Shown: positions 11,758-22,825 of the stretch, piece after piece
Position numbering within the stretch: position 1 is the stretch's first letter
Layout of the letters: the number at the start of each line of letters is the position of its first letter
DNA from: Ichthyophonus hoferi
Taxonomy: Eukaryota; Opisthokonta; Ichthyosporea; Ichthyophonida; Ichthyophonidae
Assembly: GCA_002751075.1 (NCBI GenBank)
Contig: NAOQ01000148.1
Location: 87,845 to 132,235, forward strand
DNA: 44,391 nucleotides
Direction: 5' to 3'
The notes under the pieces: model-generated
Databases searched by the model: none
What the model was told of the DNA's origin: nothing
What the model saw: the letters and a program-made list of their open reading frames with translations, nothing else
Position numbers and translations under genes: made by a program

Positions 11758-14700
11758 ATGTTAATATTAACCGTATCTGCTCTTGCTCTTCTAGCTACAA
11801 GCTGCGTAGCTGACGGACAAAGTAGATATAGAATAGATGGTAATGCAAAATGCGGCGCAACCTGCGAACCATATTGCGACGAAACAAACTGTGAAGCAAG
11901 TGCCACAGCAAACTGCTTTGCTTATAATAAATGGATGTCGACCAAGACACCGTACTGGGCTCAGGAGGATTCTAGCGATTGGACTCCTGTCCCTGAAACA
12001 TGCAATCCTATTCTCTTAGAGGTATATTTTCTTTTTTCTTTGTTCTTAATCTATACAGCATATATACACAAATATAAATCTGTGTACATATGCTTTCCTA
12101 ATTATACACAACCAAGTACATTATTTCCATCCTTTTACTAAGATGTGTAAATATAGAAATATATATGTATATTGGCATATATAGACCCACAAACATTAGC
12201 ATGCTCGTACATTTTCTTATGTTTACTGTGTTGTATAGTAACTTTTTCAAATATATCCAATTTCACTTTTTTATTATAATATCAAATGCATACACATCCT
12301 TACATACACATCCTTACATCGAAAGTAATAATTTGCTGCATAGCCAGACATGATAAATGTAAAACAATAGCGAAACACCTATAGCACCAACTCAGTTTAG
12401 CATAGCATCTTTTAATATTTCCAGCTTTTTCTTTACACGTTCTGATGTCTTACCATTTATACATATATATATATGTGGTGTGGTACATAGTTTTTTGTTT
12501 TTTTATATATAGAAAATGGAACTATTATCTTCATGTTTTAATTTGGTAAGCATGAACCCTTGCCTTTCAAGTGGTTAATAATATTTATCTATTAATACAG
12601 GGTGTATTTCGTCATGGAGCAAGGAATCCTGGAGGATCGGATATTAAAAAGATGAAAAACTTGAGGAAATTATTGAGTATGTAATATATCTATTATTTTT
12701 TGACTATATGCATATTTATATATTATTATATATATGTATAAATTAATATTTAGTTATCGTGTATTCATGTATGTTTGCAAATGTGCATACTTTCACGCCT
12801 GGCCAATCAAGCTCAATCTTAGATTACTAATGTATCATTTATATAAGAGACCCGTTGGTTGTCATGGTAATGATTTACATTCTTCAAGGTTTTAATACTA
12901 CATTTCTCCAATCTCCTATTTTCCTACTCTCTTTTACACTACCTCTTTTTTTAATCTACCTATTACAGAGGACAATAAGCACTTAGTTGAAAAAAGTGCG
13001 AATCCATGGGCTGCCGATTGGGAGGTGATTTACGAAAAATCAGAAGCGCATCTTTTAATCCCAGAGGGTGCGAAGGAATTGTATGACATAGCCCAGAGGT
13101 ATAGAGCAGCGTTTCCTGATCTCTTTAAGGAATCTTTTAATGCTATAAAATACAACTTTAGTTCAACACAAATCAGCCGCGCATTACAGAGGTAAGATAG
13201 TCCACGTGAATAGGGTTTAATGATTGAAAATTCATTTATTTTTCTTTTATTGTCATATACTCTACATGTATTTTGTATGTATATGTGTATTTTATATTAC
13301 AGAAATTAAATTGATTATTACTTTATCATTTTGACTTTGAACACTGATTTTCATTTGGTGATTGAAGATCTTTGTGGTATAGGGGTATAGGCTGTGGGGC
13401 TCTAGCTATATAAGAACATGAATTTTAATTGTTTTTAATTGTTTTAATCGCCAATGAACTCGTGAATTGGCTCTGTAAAATACCTGTTGCAAGTCGATAT
13501 TTCTCTATCAATCTATTTACTAAAATATTAAAATATTAAAGTGAAAATTAGGAAAGGTAGTACAAACCACCCATCCTTGGTTAGGTTAGGTGTTGATCGT
13601 TAAATTAATACTTGTTATGTTATAGGATAGGAGAGTTCCGATAACTCTTGGATACAGCGTATTATTATATTGTGTAGTATAGTATATAGCATATAGTATA
13701 TTATATACTATTATATTGTCCAATTTAACTCATTACTTGAGAATAAACTAGTAATAGTCACTAAGAAAGAATAGATTCAAGTGTACTAGGCCAATCCATC
13801 TATTACTGTTTCTGTAGCATAGCCTATACCTGAAGAAATAAGGCTTTCAATTGGAATACTTGGCTAATATGCATATTTACTCTTAGTAAAATTATGTTAT
13901 ATTATTTAGGTATTATTCAGGACAAGGCGCTATTGTTTACATTAAAATATTTACGATTATTATACAGCTACTTACATTTTATCTCTTTTTTCCCTCTTAT
14001 CTCTCTTTTTTTTTTTCTCTTTTTATATTTCTTGCTAGTGGGTCTGCCTTCACCTATGGCTTGTTTGAAAGAAAGGAAACTGTTGGTATCAATTTAAGCT
14101 ATCAACCAGTCAGTATCTGGTCAGCAAGTTTGGATGTTGACTACCTCCTAAGGTTCTTTGATACCTGTCCCAACTATGTCAATTCTATCATGACAATTGT
14201 TGAAGGCAAAGAAGGTTAGTGAATCAATATTTTATTTAATTTTTAATTTTTAATTTTTAATAAATCAATGGAATCTACCTTGTAATTTTTAGTTGTGTAA
14301 TTAAAGATACATGTAAATTTATAGGAATATGCAATAAAATAATAATGCATAATACTATAATATTATTATATTATTGTATAAAATTACTAGATAATTGGTT
14401 GTTAAATAAAAATTGAAACATTATACAGGTGAAAATGTATGTATGATAATGATATATTTTAGATAGATAACTAGATAGATAAATGGGGTAGATAAACCTT
14501 TTTTAGTATTTTAAAATAACGAATCAAAAATGTGTCTATAAGATTCAAAGAGTTGGGATGGGGCGGGCTAGAACTATACTCACTTTGTTTCTTATTCTCT
14601 ATTCAGTTAAGAAGCCATTGACTGAGCAGATCAAGTTTAAAAATGGGCCGTTGATGACAGAACTGCGTAAGGAAGTTAGTAAGAAACTGGGTCTTCCGGA

Positions 14701-16957
14701 AGACATTGTTTCGCTTGACGATGTAAGTTGAATTATATACTGCAGTGAGATAACTAATGATTGGTTAATTAATTAATTAATTATCTTAAAACCTTATCTA
14801 CCTCTCCTTCTGTCTCCCCTGAAGACACTATCAGTTACTAACGTAAGTTGAGTTGTCTACTGTAATGAGATAATTAATTATCTTAAATCATTATATACCT
14901 TCCCTTCTTTCTCCCTAACCCGAACGCACCTATTGTCTCCTCTATATATATATATATATATATATTCCAGATCTCGGGCATGTACAGAGCGTGCAGCTAT
15001 GACTCTATAGTTGAACATGATACAAGCAAATGGTGTTATCTACTTGGCGAGAGAGGAATGCAGATTATGGATTACCACGATGGTAAGTACGCTACTATGT
15101 TTATTTTATTTACTTGGTAACCTTGTAGTTTAAAATGCGTTTTATTAATATAGTTTTACTTCTTTCAATTCATCTTAAATATAATTTAGTGAAAAAGATT
15201 GGTTTATGAGGTTAATTTGATTCACAGACATATATTCACATAATGTTATTTTTTATTTTTTATTTTTTTAAACATATTCCTTCTTTGTATTTAATAGGCT
15301 GCATTTTATTTTTATTTTTAACATACACGACCAGTTATGCTTACCTGTGTATGTCACTTATTGCAACTCTAATTTACTATCCTCTGTTTCATAAAATAGC
15401 CTATGTTGTATATATTGTACTTATTACTTCACCCTATCCATCCCTTTAACTTTTAATCTCCCATGGTTATTGGACAAAGTCCGGTGTTAACGAGTGATAT
15501 TCATGTATATTCATGTATATTGATAGAGATATCTGAAGACTACCCTTAAATTATTTTTTCTTTCCATTAATTAATTGCATTTTTTTTAAATGGAAATTTT
15601 ATACCTGAAGAGCTACAACACGATTTTCATTTTCCACATACATGTATATGCATAAAAAGTCGACTATTTTAGTGTTTTAAGATACTTTTTGTTGCAACTT
15701 CATATATATATTTTCCCAACAATCTGCTGTAATATGCATCGTTATGTGTTTATTCGTTTTATTCTCCCCATTATTTTAGTGGCCCTCAACAGAAAACTCT
15801 CAATGAGAAATATCGAACTAAATTAGTAGTAAATTATGTTTTATTATCTTATATTATATTATATTGTATTGTATTGTAAAAACCTATATTGTATTATATT
15901 TATATTAATTACACATTATGGTTTGACTACAGATCTAAAGCAATGGTGGATCAAGGGTCCTGGGGCCAAAATCAACTACGAAATATCATGTTCATTACTG
16001 GCTGATATGTTTAAGCATATTGATGACAGACTTGGTATGGACTTCTTGTGTATTTCATCTTGGTTGGTTTTGCCAATGTTTTGCCAATATCATTCTTTTG
16101 CACTCACCTCCTTAGTATTGTTATTTATATTAACCAATGACCCATCAGCATTACAATATTCACTACTCGGTCATTTTGTTTTCCTTTTTATTGCCAACCA
16201 ATTATTATGATTTGACCTACACAAGCCAATTATTACCATATATGATTTGTTGCTGTGTTAGATTGTATTATATTTTGTTGTATTATATTGTATTGTATTG
16301 TACTGTACTAGACTGTATTAGACAACGTCTTTTTACTCATATACCAGCTTATACTTACCCTTACCCCCATCACATACATAACCTCAGCCTGTAAAACTGA
16401 GTTGAATGCGAACATCAGGTTTGCCCACGCAGAGACAGTCCTTCCCTTATTGACTCTTCTTAACCTGTTTGACAATGATCAAAAACTGTATGCTAATACT
16501 ACTTATGAGGTGTTTTCAAAACGTTCTTGGAGGTCTAATTTTCTCTCTCCGTTTGCCGCCAACGTTATGTTTGCTTTCTACGATTGCGCTGCAGGTTTGT
16601 GTTTATAACTGTGTATGAATTGTCATTGGCATGTACTAATATTTATTTATTTATGCATATATGCATACTTATATATATATGGGTGTTTATTTAATTGTCC
16701 ACGCAAACATACGCTCTACCATACTATCATCTGTACATTAATACCCTTATTTACTTACGAAATCGCTCATAGAACCCATGGTGAAGCTTTTGGTCAACGA
16801 AAAGGAGTATAAAATTCCTGGATGTGAAGATATATACTGCCCTGTGTCTACGGTCCGGGAGATTCTGAATCCAACTGATGCGCAGTGTAAGTTTAAGGAA
16901 ATGTGCAATGTTCCTGATTGCCTTGCGACCAACCCCCCCAGCCTACAAAGTAGCTAA
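11758..16957 (+). CDS. MINPP1: Multiple inositol-polyphosphate phosphatase-like (histidine phosphatase superfamily), nine exons, complete
   Basis: Exons: 11758-12021, 12601-12676, 12969-13191, 14039-14214, 14607-14722, 14971-15082, 15933-16034, 16388-16594, 16773-16957. All are GT-AG and phase-consistent, giving 486 residues; human MINPP1 has 487. Residues 1-20 form a hydrophobic signal peptide (ILTVSALALLATSCVA), so the protein enters the secretory pathway. The catalytic RHGARNP motif at 92-98 supplies the phospho-accepting His93. HAET at 370-373 holds the proton-donor acid of the MINPP-type branch. About 14 cysteines fit disulphide bonding. Known family role: removal of phosphates from InsP6 and InsP5 in the ER lumen or outside the cell. 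The C-terminus ends NPPSLQSS with no KDEL-type ER retention signal, which suggests secretion or lysosomal delivery (inference). The start is the first ATG before the signal peptide. Confidence 0.93.
14941..14966. repeat. (TA)n microsatellite next to a 3' splice site
   Basis: An uninterrupted TA run ends four bases before the CAG acceptor of MINPP1 exon 14971-15082. It takes the place of a normal pyrimidine tract. Confidence 0.85.
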
Positions 16958-18060
16958 TCCCTCTGCTGATGTGACCTTGTTTGGGCATTGAGAAATGTCA
17001 TTTAAATGTAGATTAGGTCTAGATCGGTGCAATTGCCTAGATGGCTAGATTATTCTAACTTAATTATATATTTCACTTGGATTGGGTGTCATCATCACTA
17101 GACTAATCTGGGATTGTACTATAAAATGCCCTTCGATTGAGGTATAATTAATTGGCTAGTCCAATAGGGCAATAATCAATAGTTATTATTGACTAAGTGC
17201 AAATTATCTGGTAAGATTCAGATCGGTGACTGCATTTGCAAACCAAAGCCAATAAACTGAGTAACATAGGATAGTGTTGGTTGGCATAAACGATGGGCAA
17301 GACATTAAGGCAGTATTGTGTTAATTTAAAGAGAATCGATGCCTTGACTCACTTAGGTGCTAATGTGGAGATTGCTGAATGAGACCGATCATTATTTAGT
17401 GTTAGTAGATAGTTCTCTGACTTGTGAACACTAATTGTCGTGTTTGAGTGCCAGTGGTGAACTGGATATTACAATAACAATGCGATGACTAAATGGATTA
17501 AGTTGAATAGGTTAGCGAATGATATCCTGAAGATGATCAATAATTATAAACACGTAACTTTTTTCTGTGTTGAGCCTGCCACACCAGAATATTATTCTTT
17601 AATCAAAATGAGTAATTTAAAAAGACTAAAGAATACTATCATAGAATAGGTAATACTCGATAGTATATGTATATATATAGCTTCTCGTCTGCTTTCACAT
17701 TCTTATTTTCTTTTATTGAACGGACGGATGCAAGTTAGTTTTATAACCCTTCACATTCATATGATCCTCTTTTTGAATATTTTGTCATTTTTCTACGCCT
17801 GCATATTTGTGGCTAGCAACCCTGTAACAATAAGTTTGATAAAAGCTTAAGTAAACAACAGTCATTTAATATTATAAACGGATTTTATTTTCTTTTGAAA
17901 AAATCTCTGCAAATCCTTGTTAATAGAATAACCTGTTGGCACATAGCCTTTTGGCCTGTTGACTGGAAAGGTGGTTTAAAAACGTACACTAGAAGATTGT
18001 GGAAAAGGCAGCAGGAAACAGAAAAAGAATATAGATTTTGTAACAAATAATATATATGCA
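16958..18060. other. MINPP1 3' UTR and intergenic DNA; AATAAA at 17251-17256
   Basis: AATAAA at 17251-17256, about 290 bases after the stop, is the best poly(A) signal for the MINPP1-like gene. Several ATTGG/CCAAT pentamers occur. No further coding exon was recognised up to the first dispersed repeat copy. Confidence 0.45.
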
Positions 18061-18064
18061 GAGT

Positions 18065-18730
18065 CAAAGCCAGAGCGAGCAAGAACATTTAACTTAGAGT
18101 TTGATGAACTGTCTTTTACTTTTTTTTGCATTGAGTGCCATACCACAATCACTTCTAAATGTCATCAAGAATAATTTAGCTCATCGAATGAACGACAAAC
18201 CTACAGCTGAGTAGTCACTATGTTAAGGTTCTTTTTATATTCATTTTTCATATTTTTATACACTAGGTGAAATAATCCGCATAAGCCAAAGACAGTTGTT
18301 AAAACAGGTATATTTAATTAAGTTAAGTATTTCTTTATATTGCTATAATTATTTAATATCATTAACAATTATTACATATGTAGCCTGGAAGAAAAAGTTA
18401 ATGCCATCTATTGGTGTTAAATGGCAATCCAAGATGATCGATCAAAATTGAACCAGCTACCGGTAGAGGTACCGCAAATATAATAAACCATACCCATACC
18501 AGATCATGGTAGGTGGTCCAGTTAACTCGTTGCTTAGTCATCCTGTCTAAAAAAGGTCCTGCCAACTTGTTTCATAATAAAAATATGCCTTGGTATGTCT
18601 GTACTCAGCATATACAAAGGGGCACCTGAAAACACGCCTTAATTCAGTGTTCTGTATCCTTCTAAACGAATATAAATCACCGGAACACTCCAGTCTCTAC
18701 TTATTGTTTCCAACACACTTAGCATTTTGC
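18065..18730. repeat. Dispersed repeat, most complete copy (blocks A, B and C)
   Basis: Block A (18065-18280: GCCAGAGC... through GTGAAATAATCCGC) recurs at about 22600-22822. Block B (about 18300-18530) includes a subregion near TATGTAGCCTGG...TATTGGTG that recurs at 20485-20635. Its TGGCAATCCAA...GATCAAA...TGAAC part recurs at 21391-21506 and 21852-21955. Block C (about 18540-18730: GTCTA...GGTCCTGC...CTTCTAAACRAAT...CTCTACTTATT) recurs at 21970-22160 and 24699-24850. No terminal inverted repeats, poly(A) tail or known protein were found, so the class is undetermined. Confidence 0.75.
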
Positions 18731-19316
18731 TACTTAGTGCTACTATATTCTATTCAAGATATTTTATTATTTGCCTTCTTAAACCCGTTGTTGTTAGATT
18801 TTATTTACCTTAATATGTCGTGTTCTATGAATTGGTATTGGGTCATTATGATAAGTAGTATATATTCTCATGGCATGCCAACACATATAACTCTATAATA
18901 CAGTAAATTGTTCTCTTTAATTGATCCTTATAACTGACACTATGATTTTAATTGCCCCAAGGGTATACAAATATATAGCAATCTGTGGTAGTTCTAGCGA
19001 CTTATACACAGGCTTCGCGGTCTCCAATTGAGTGTTGTATAATAGGACTATATATATATATATATATATATATGTATTATGATATTTTTTAACGAATATT
19101 AAATGAATGCTAAGTTTTTGTGTGAGTGTACATGTACACAGGTATGCAGGGTTGCCGCATATACCCAAATGTGTCGGACCCCAAATCAAATGATCTGAGA
19201 TGGCTTATAACCTAGTCGCGGGACCTCTGCCATTGGCTGGTTCAATTTTGTAAATAGAAGACTTACAAGAGAATATTTATTTTGAATATTTTGTAATTCC
19301 TCTTTTGAGTTAGGAT
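18731..19316. other. Intergenic DNA with (TA)n at 19049-19073
   Basis: A plain TA microsatellite and A+T-rich sequence without a convincing exon. The part just before 19317 would be the leader of the small ORF that starts there. Confidence 0.4.
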
Positions 19317-19580
19317 ATGTCTCTTCATGGGAAATTTAAGAAGGTGACAAAAAGGACAATTCCTATTACACCTAACACAGCTATCGCATCAAAGCGCATT
19401 GCTAAAAAGTCTAGAGTAATTATTTCTTCACATTCGGAGGATAACATATTTAAAGGATCCAAGGCGAGAACAACAAAGACGTACTCTCCGCCAATTACTG
19501 ATATACCCACACCACTGGATAGCTCAGAGTCAAGCTCATCTGTCCAGTTCCACAGACATCGCTTCTTTGTCAAAGTTTGA
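19317..19580 (+). CDS. Small hypothetical ORF, 87 residues, basic and Ser/Thr-rich
   Basis: A true ATG opens an 87-codon frame. The N-terminal half is strongly basic (KFKKVTKRT, SKRIAKKSRV) and the C-terminal half is Ser/Pro-rich (YSPPITDIPTPLDSSESSSS). Base composition is clearly less A+T-rich than the surroundings, which favours coding. No domain is recognised; the composition resembles disordered nuclear proteins or the first exon of a longer gene. No downstream exon in matching phase was found. The neighbouring decayed coding patches make it possible that this too is a remnant. Confidence 0.35.
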   Translation: MSLHGKFKKVTKRTIPITPNTAIASKRIAKKSRVIISSHSEDNIFKGSKARTTKTYSPPITDIPTPLDSSESSSSVQFHRHRFFVKV

Positions 19581-19671
19581 AGATTATAATTAGATTGACT
19601 GCGACAACAACGATAATAGCAACTGCTAGTAATATTTAATTATTATAACTACTGAAAAAACACTAACTTAT

Positions 19672-20344
19672 TTAAAATATTCTGGTTTTAAGAATATGTT
19701 CATAAGGCTTACAATTAAGCAACATCCATACAGGCAGTGTCAGTATCTTGTCGTGTTCATACTGTATTATTATTCTATTATCTATTATGGATGACAAGAG
19801 CAATTGCAAGCAGATGATTGGAGGCAAGCTCTTGTGGAATCCTCCTGGTGAATCCATTTGTATATCACTTGGTACAGAATAGGAAGAGTTTATTAATATG
19901 TGCCTACAGAGAAGCACAATCCACCGGTAGTTCGTGTTGTATGGCTATTTCTATATCTTTGTAGTGGCTCCCTAACAGCATTTTCATTCAGGTAGACTTA
20001 CAGGCTCGTAGGAATTGTATGTTATTGTAGCTACGGTGACATGCTACTGAATCTATTAACGAGTTAATGTAGCACATGCATAATTGTACCAAGTCTATAG
20101 CATTGAAATTAAACTTGTAAATAACATATATATATCATGTATATGTATACAAGCAAACATATTAGCTATAAAGTACCCAAAGTTAATTTGGTAAAGTGGA
20201 TCAAAATCGATTAAGTCGTCTGAGTCGCAGCCTGAACTTGTCTCTCCATATGAATCGGTAATAACCAAATCGATTTCGTTATCCTCCGGAAGTGCATAAT
20301 ACAACTGTGTTTGCATTTTCAAGGACCGGGTACGGATGACGTGA
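19672..20344 (-). pseudogene. Decayed coding-like region, unknown family
   Basis: Two open stretches lie on the minus strand. One (20344 down to about 20170) begins after a good TTTTTTTCAG acceptor-like site and has acidic, protein-like content (YYALPEDNEIDLV, then CDSDDLIDFDPLYQ). The other (19917 down to 19672) includes DIQMDSPGGFHKSLPPIICL and EHDKILTLPVWMLLNC and ends in a stop. Between them the sequence is also protein-like, but reading is interrupted in more than one frame. I could not assign a family; it may be a relic of a host gene or of a mobile element. It sits among copies of the dispersed repeat. Confidence 0.4.
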
Positions 20345-20484
20345 CTGAAAAAAAGTTTAACATATATATAGTTGTCATTCTTAATCTAATAGTGGTTGAA
20401 AGTAGAGTAGATAAAAGAAATACCCCAGACAAACCGTGCAAAGCGTTTTGTCTAGTGTTTATAATTAATAGTATAAACTATTTG

Positions 20485-20635
20485 TAAAAACAAGAATAAA
20501 TATTCCTGTTATTTAGTTAATTCAAGCATTCTTTATATAGTTATAACCATTTAATATTATTAGCAATTATTAATAATTATGTAGTCTGACTGGAAAAATA
20601 TTTAATGCAAGCTAGCTATTGGTGCTTGCTTGATA
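20485..20635. repeat. Partial copy of the dispersed repeat (start of block B)
   Basis: It aligns with 18300-18400: AAAACA..., TTTATAT..TATAA, ATTTAATAT, TTATGTAG, CTGG, CTATTGGTG. It then diverges. Confidence 0.6.
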
Positions 20636-20711
20636 CAAGATCGTTAACTCCACGAATATTATATTGATTTTTAACCAACAAGCCATATAAGGAAATACTG
20701 GCGTTAAACGC

Positions 20712-21446
20712 ATGCATAAAAAAACCAAGTCAATCACAAGCGAGCCCCGATCATATAGATGTGGGAACAAAAGTAAAGATAAACCCCCGCTCACTCACAC
20801 ATACGTGGTCTCAATAGCAAAATGCAAAGTTGTTGTAAACGCACACAAAAATACTTTACATTTAATTATATATATATATGTAATATACACATCGTTATTG
20901 TAATGTCTAATCCACCACAGACTCTCGTATACGATAATCAGTGTCGAGATCGCTCGCTCGTTCAGAGCTTAGAGATATGCTTACTAACAGTAAATAGCGA
21001 CGATAGTTATTATTTACATCGTAATATACCACCTCTTACTGATCGATCTCATTCAAAGCATCTACCCCTTCTGAATTAGAACCGAATATAATTACTACAG
21101 CCAATTACCTGAAGAGTTGGTATATGGGCTTTCAATAGAACTTCTATCACAGCAACTGAACCTTAAAAACAAATATGATCAAGTAACTATTATTAACATT
21201 GGTCAATCAAAATTAACCATTACCAGTTATGCAATCTGGAACAGACCAGATTCATCAATCCAGACAGAGCATACCTTTCTGTTGATTCCAATGAAACTAA
21301 GGGATCCTACATAATCTTAGATCCAACTGTAGATATGATCTTGGAGATCCCGACAGCTGCGAACAAGTCAATAGAACTAAAAAGGTTTCTGATATTGGTA
21401 AATGGCAATCCAAAACCATTGATCAAATTTGAACTAGCCTGAAAGT
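20712..21446 (+). pseudogene. Decayed coding-like region, unknown family, running into a block B repeat
   Basis: Several open patches on the plus strand are protein-like: TKSITSEPRSYRCGNKSKDK (from about 20724), an ATG-led patch at 20903 with RSLVQSLEICLLTVNSDDSY, then ELVYGLSIELLSQQLNLKNK, and finally KGSYIILDPTVDMILEIPT, whose frame ends inside the repeat block with PKPLIKFELA and a stop near 21440. Frames change between patches, so this is probably a broken gene, or an exon series that I could not resolve. No family is recognised. The last patch reading into repeated DNA suggests the sequence may belong to the repeat itself. Confidence 0.35.
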
Positions 21447-21955
21447 GGCATAGGGCACGTGACTATATAGTTAACCATTTCAGATCATATTGTTGGGGTC
21501 TATATANNNNNNNNNNNNNNNNNNNNNNNNNNNNNNNNNNNNNNNNNNNNNNNNNNNNNNNNNNNNNNNNNNNNNNNNNNNNNNNNNNNNNNNNNNNNNN
21601 NNNNNNNNNNNNNNNNNNNNNNNNNNNNNNNNNNNNNNNNNNNNNNNNNNNNNNNNNNNNNNNNNNNNNNNNNNNNNNNNNNNNNNNNNNNNNNNNNNNN
21701 NNNNNNNNNNNNNNNNNNNNNNNNNNNNNNNNNNNNNNNNNNNNNNNNNNNNNNNNNNNNNNNNNNNNNNNNNNNNNNNNNNNNNNNNNNNNNNNNNNNN
21801 NNNNNNNNNNNNNNNNNNNNNNNNNNNNNNNNNNNNNNNNNNNNNNNTCAGTGGCAATCCAAAACCATTGATCAAATTTGAACTAGCCTGAAAGTGGCAT
21901 AGGGCACGTGACTATATAGTTAACCATTTCAGATCATATTGTTGGGGTCTATATA
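21403..21955. other. Assembly gap (21507-21847) bounded by identical 104-base sequences
   Basis: There are 341 N positions. The 104 bases before the gap (21403-21506) are identical to the 104 bases at 21852-21955, just after it, from TGGCAATCCAAAACC to GGGGTCTATATA. The open frames drawn across the Ns are meaningless. Confidence 0.95.
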
Positions 21956-22170
21956 AAGCATTGGTTAGGCATTCTGCCTAGACAAGTCCTGCAGACTTAT
22001 ATATATATATATATATATATATACTTGGCATATCTCCACTCCGTGTATGTAAATAGATATGTTTAAACTTCATTTAATTTGGTATTATGTCTCCTTCTAA
22101 ACAAATGTAGGTCATATGAACGCTCTTGTCTCTACTTATTATTCCCAACCTGGCAGCAGAGAATACTTAA
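21848..22170. repeat. Dispersed repeat copy (blocks B and C) with (TA)n at 21999-22024
   Basis: Block B end plus block C (GACAAGTCCTGCAGACTT, then CTCCTTCTAAACAAATG and CTCTACTTATTATTCCCAAC) align with 18530-18720 and 24699-24850. A TA microsatellite lies inside. Confidence 0.75.
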
Positions 22171-22599
22171 ATAGTTTACCATGACCACAAAACTTAGTAA
22201 TTCTATTAAGTCAACAATCCAAGAATGCCAGAAAGATTTCACCACCTTGCCTACATCTATCCACTGACCTTGTGTGGAGACTCGATTGTATTACATCTAT
22301 TTATTTTTTTGGTCCTTGCAAAACAATTGCGTAGGCGTCAAATAGTCCTCGCCAATTTACTTGACTACTAGCAATATCTAATAAATTTCCCCAGCTAATT
22401 AGTAAATAATGAATTATTTATTCATTAGACATTATGGATCAATGCAAATGCAATCGTGTACAACTTTACCATAAACTTGAGCATTTTTCATATCTACCAG
22501 CGTAGAAAAAATAAGAAATGGGAAAAGCCCTATGCATTAAAATACCCTTGATCCTCAGTATTTCACACCAGATTAACAATTAATTTAAAATTAAAAACG

Positions 22600-22823
22600 A
22601 TGCCAGAGCATGAGCCAGATCGAACAGGAACATTTAACAGTTCCTTGGATTGTTTTTTATTTTTTTATTGCATTGGATGCCGTACCACAGTCACATCTAA
22701 ATGTCGTCAGGAATTATCTAATTCATTTATTGAGTGACAGGCCCACAACTAAGTAGTCATCATGTTAAGGTTCCTTTCTTATTCCCTTTTCATATTTTTG
22801 TGCCCTGGGTGAAATAATCCGCC
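22600..22823. repeat. Dispersed repeat block A, interrupted by the long-TIR element
   Basis: It aligns with 18065-18280 through GAACATTTAAC, GCATTGGATGCC, CTAAATGTC, AGTAGTCA, ATGTTAAGGTTC and the end GTGAAATAATCCGC. The TIR element starts immediately after. Confidence 0.8.
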
Positions 22824-22825
22824 TA

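Noticed and set aside
21480-21891. Open frames on both strands across the N run
   Set aside because: They consist almost wholly of unknown bases.
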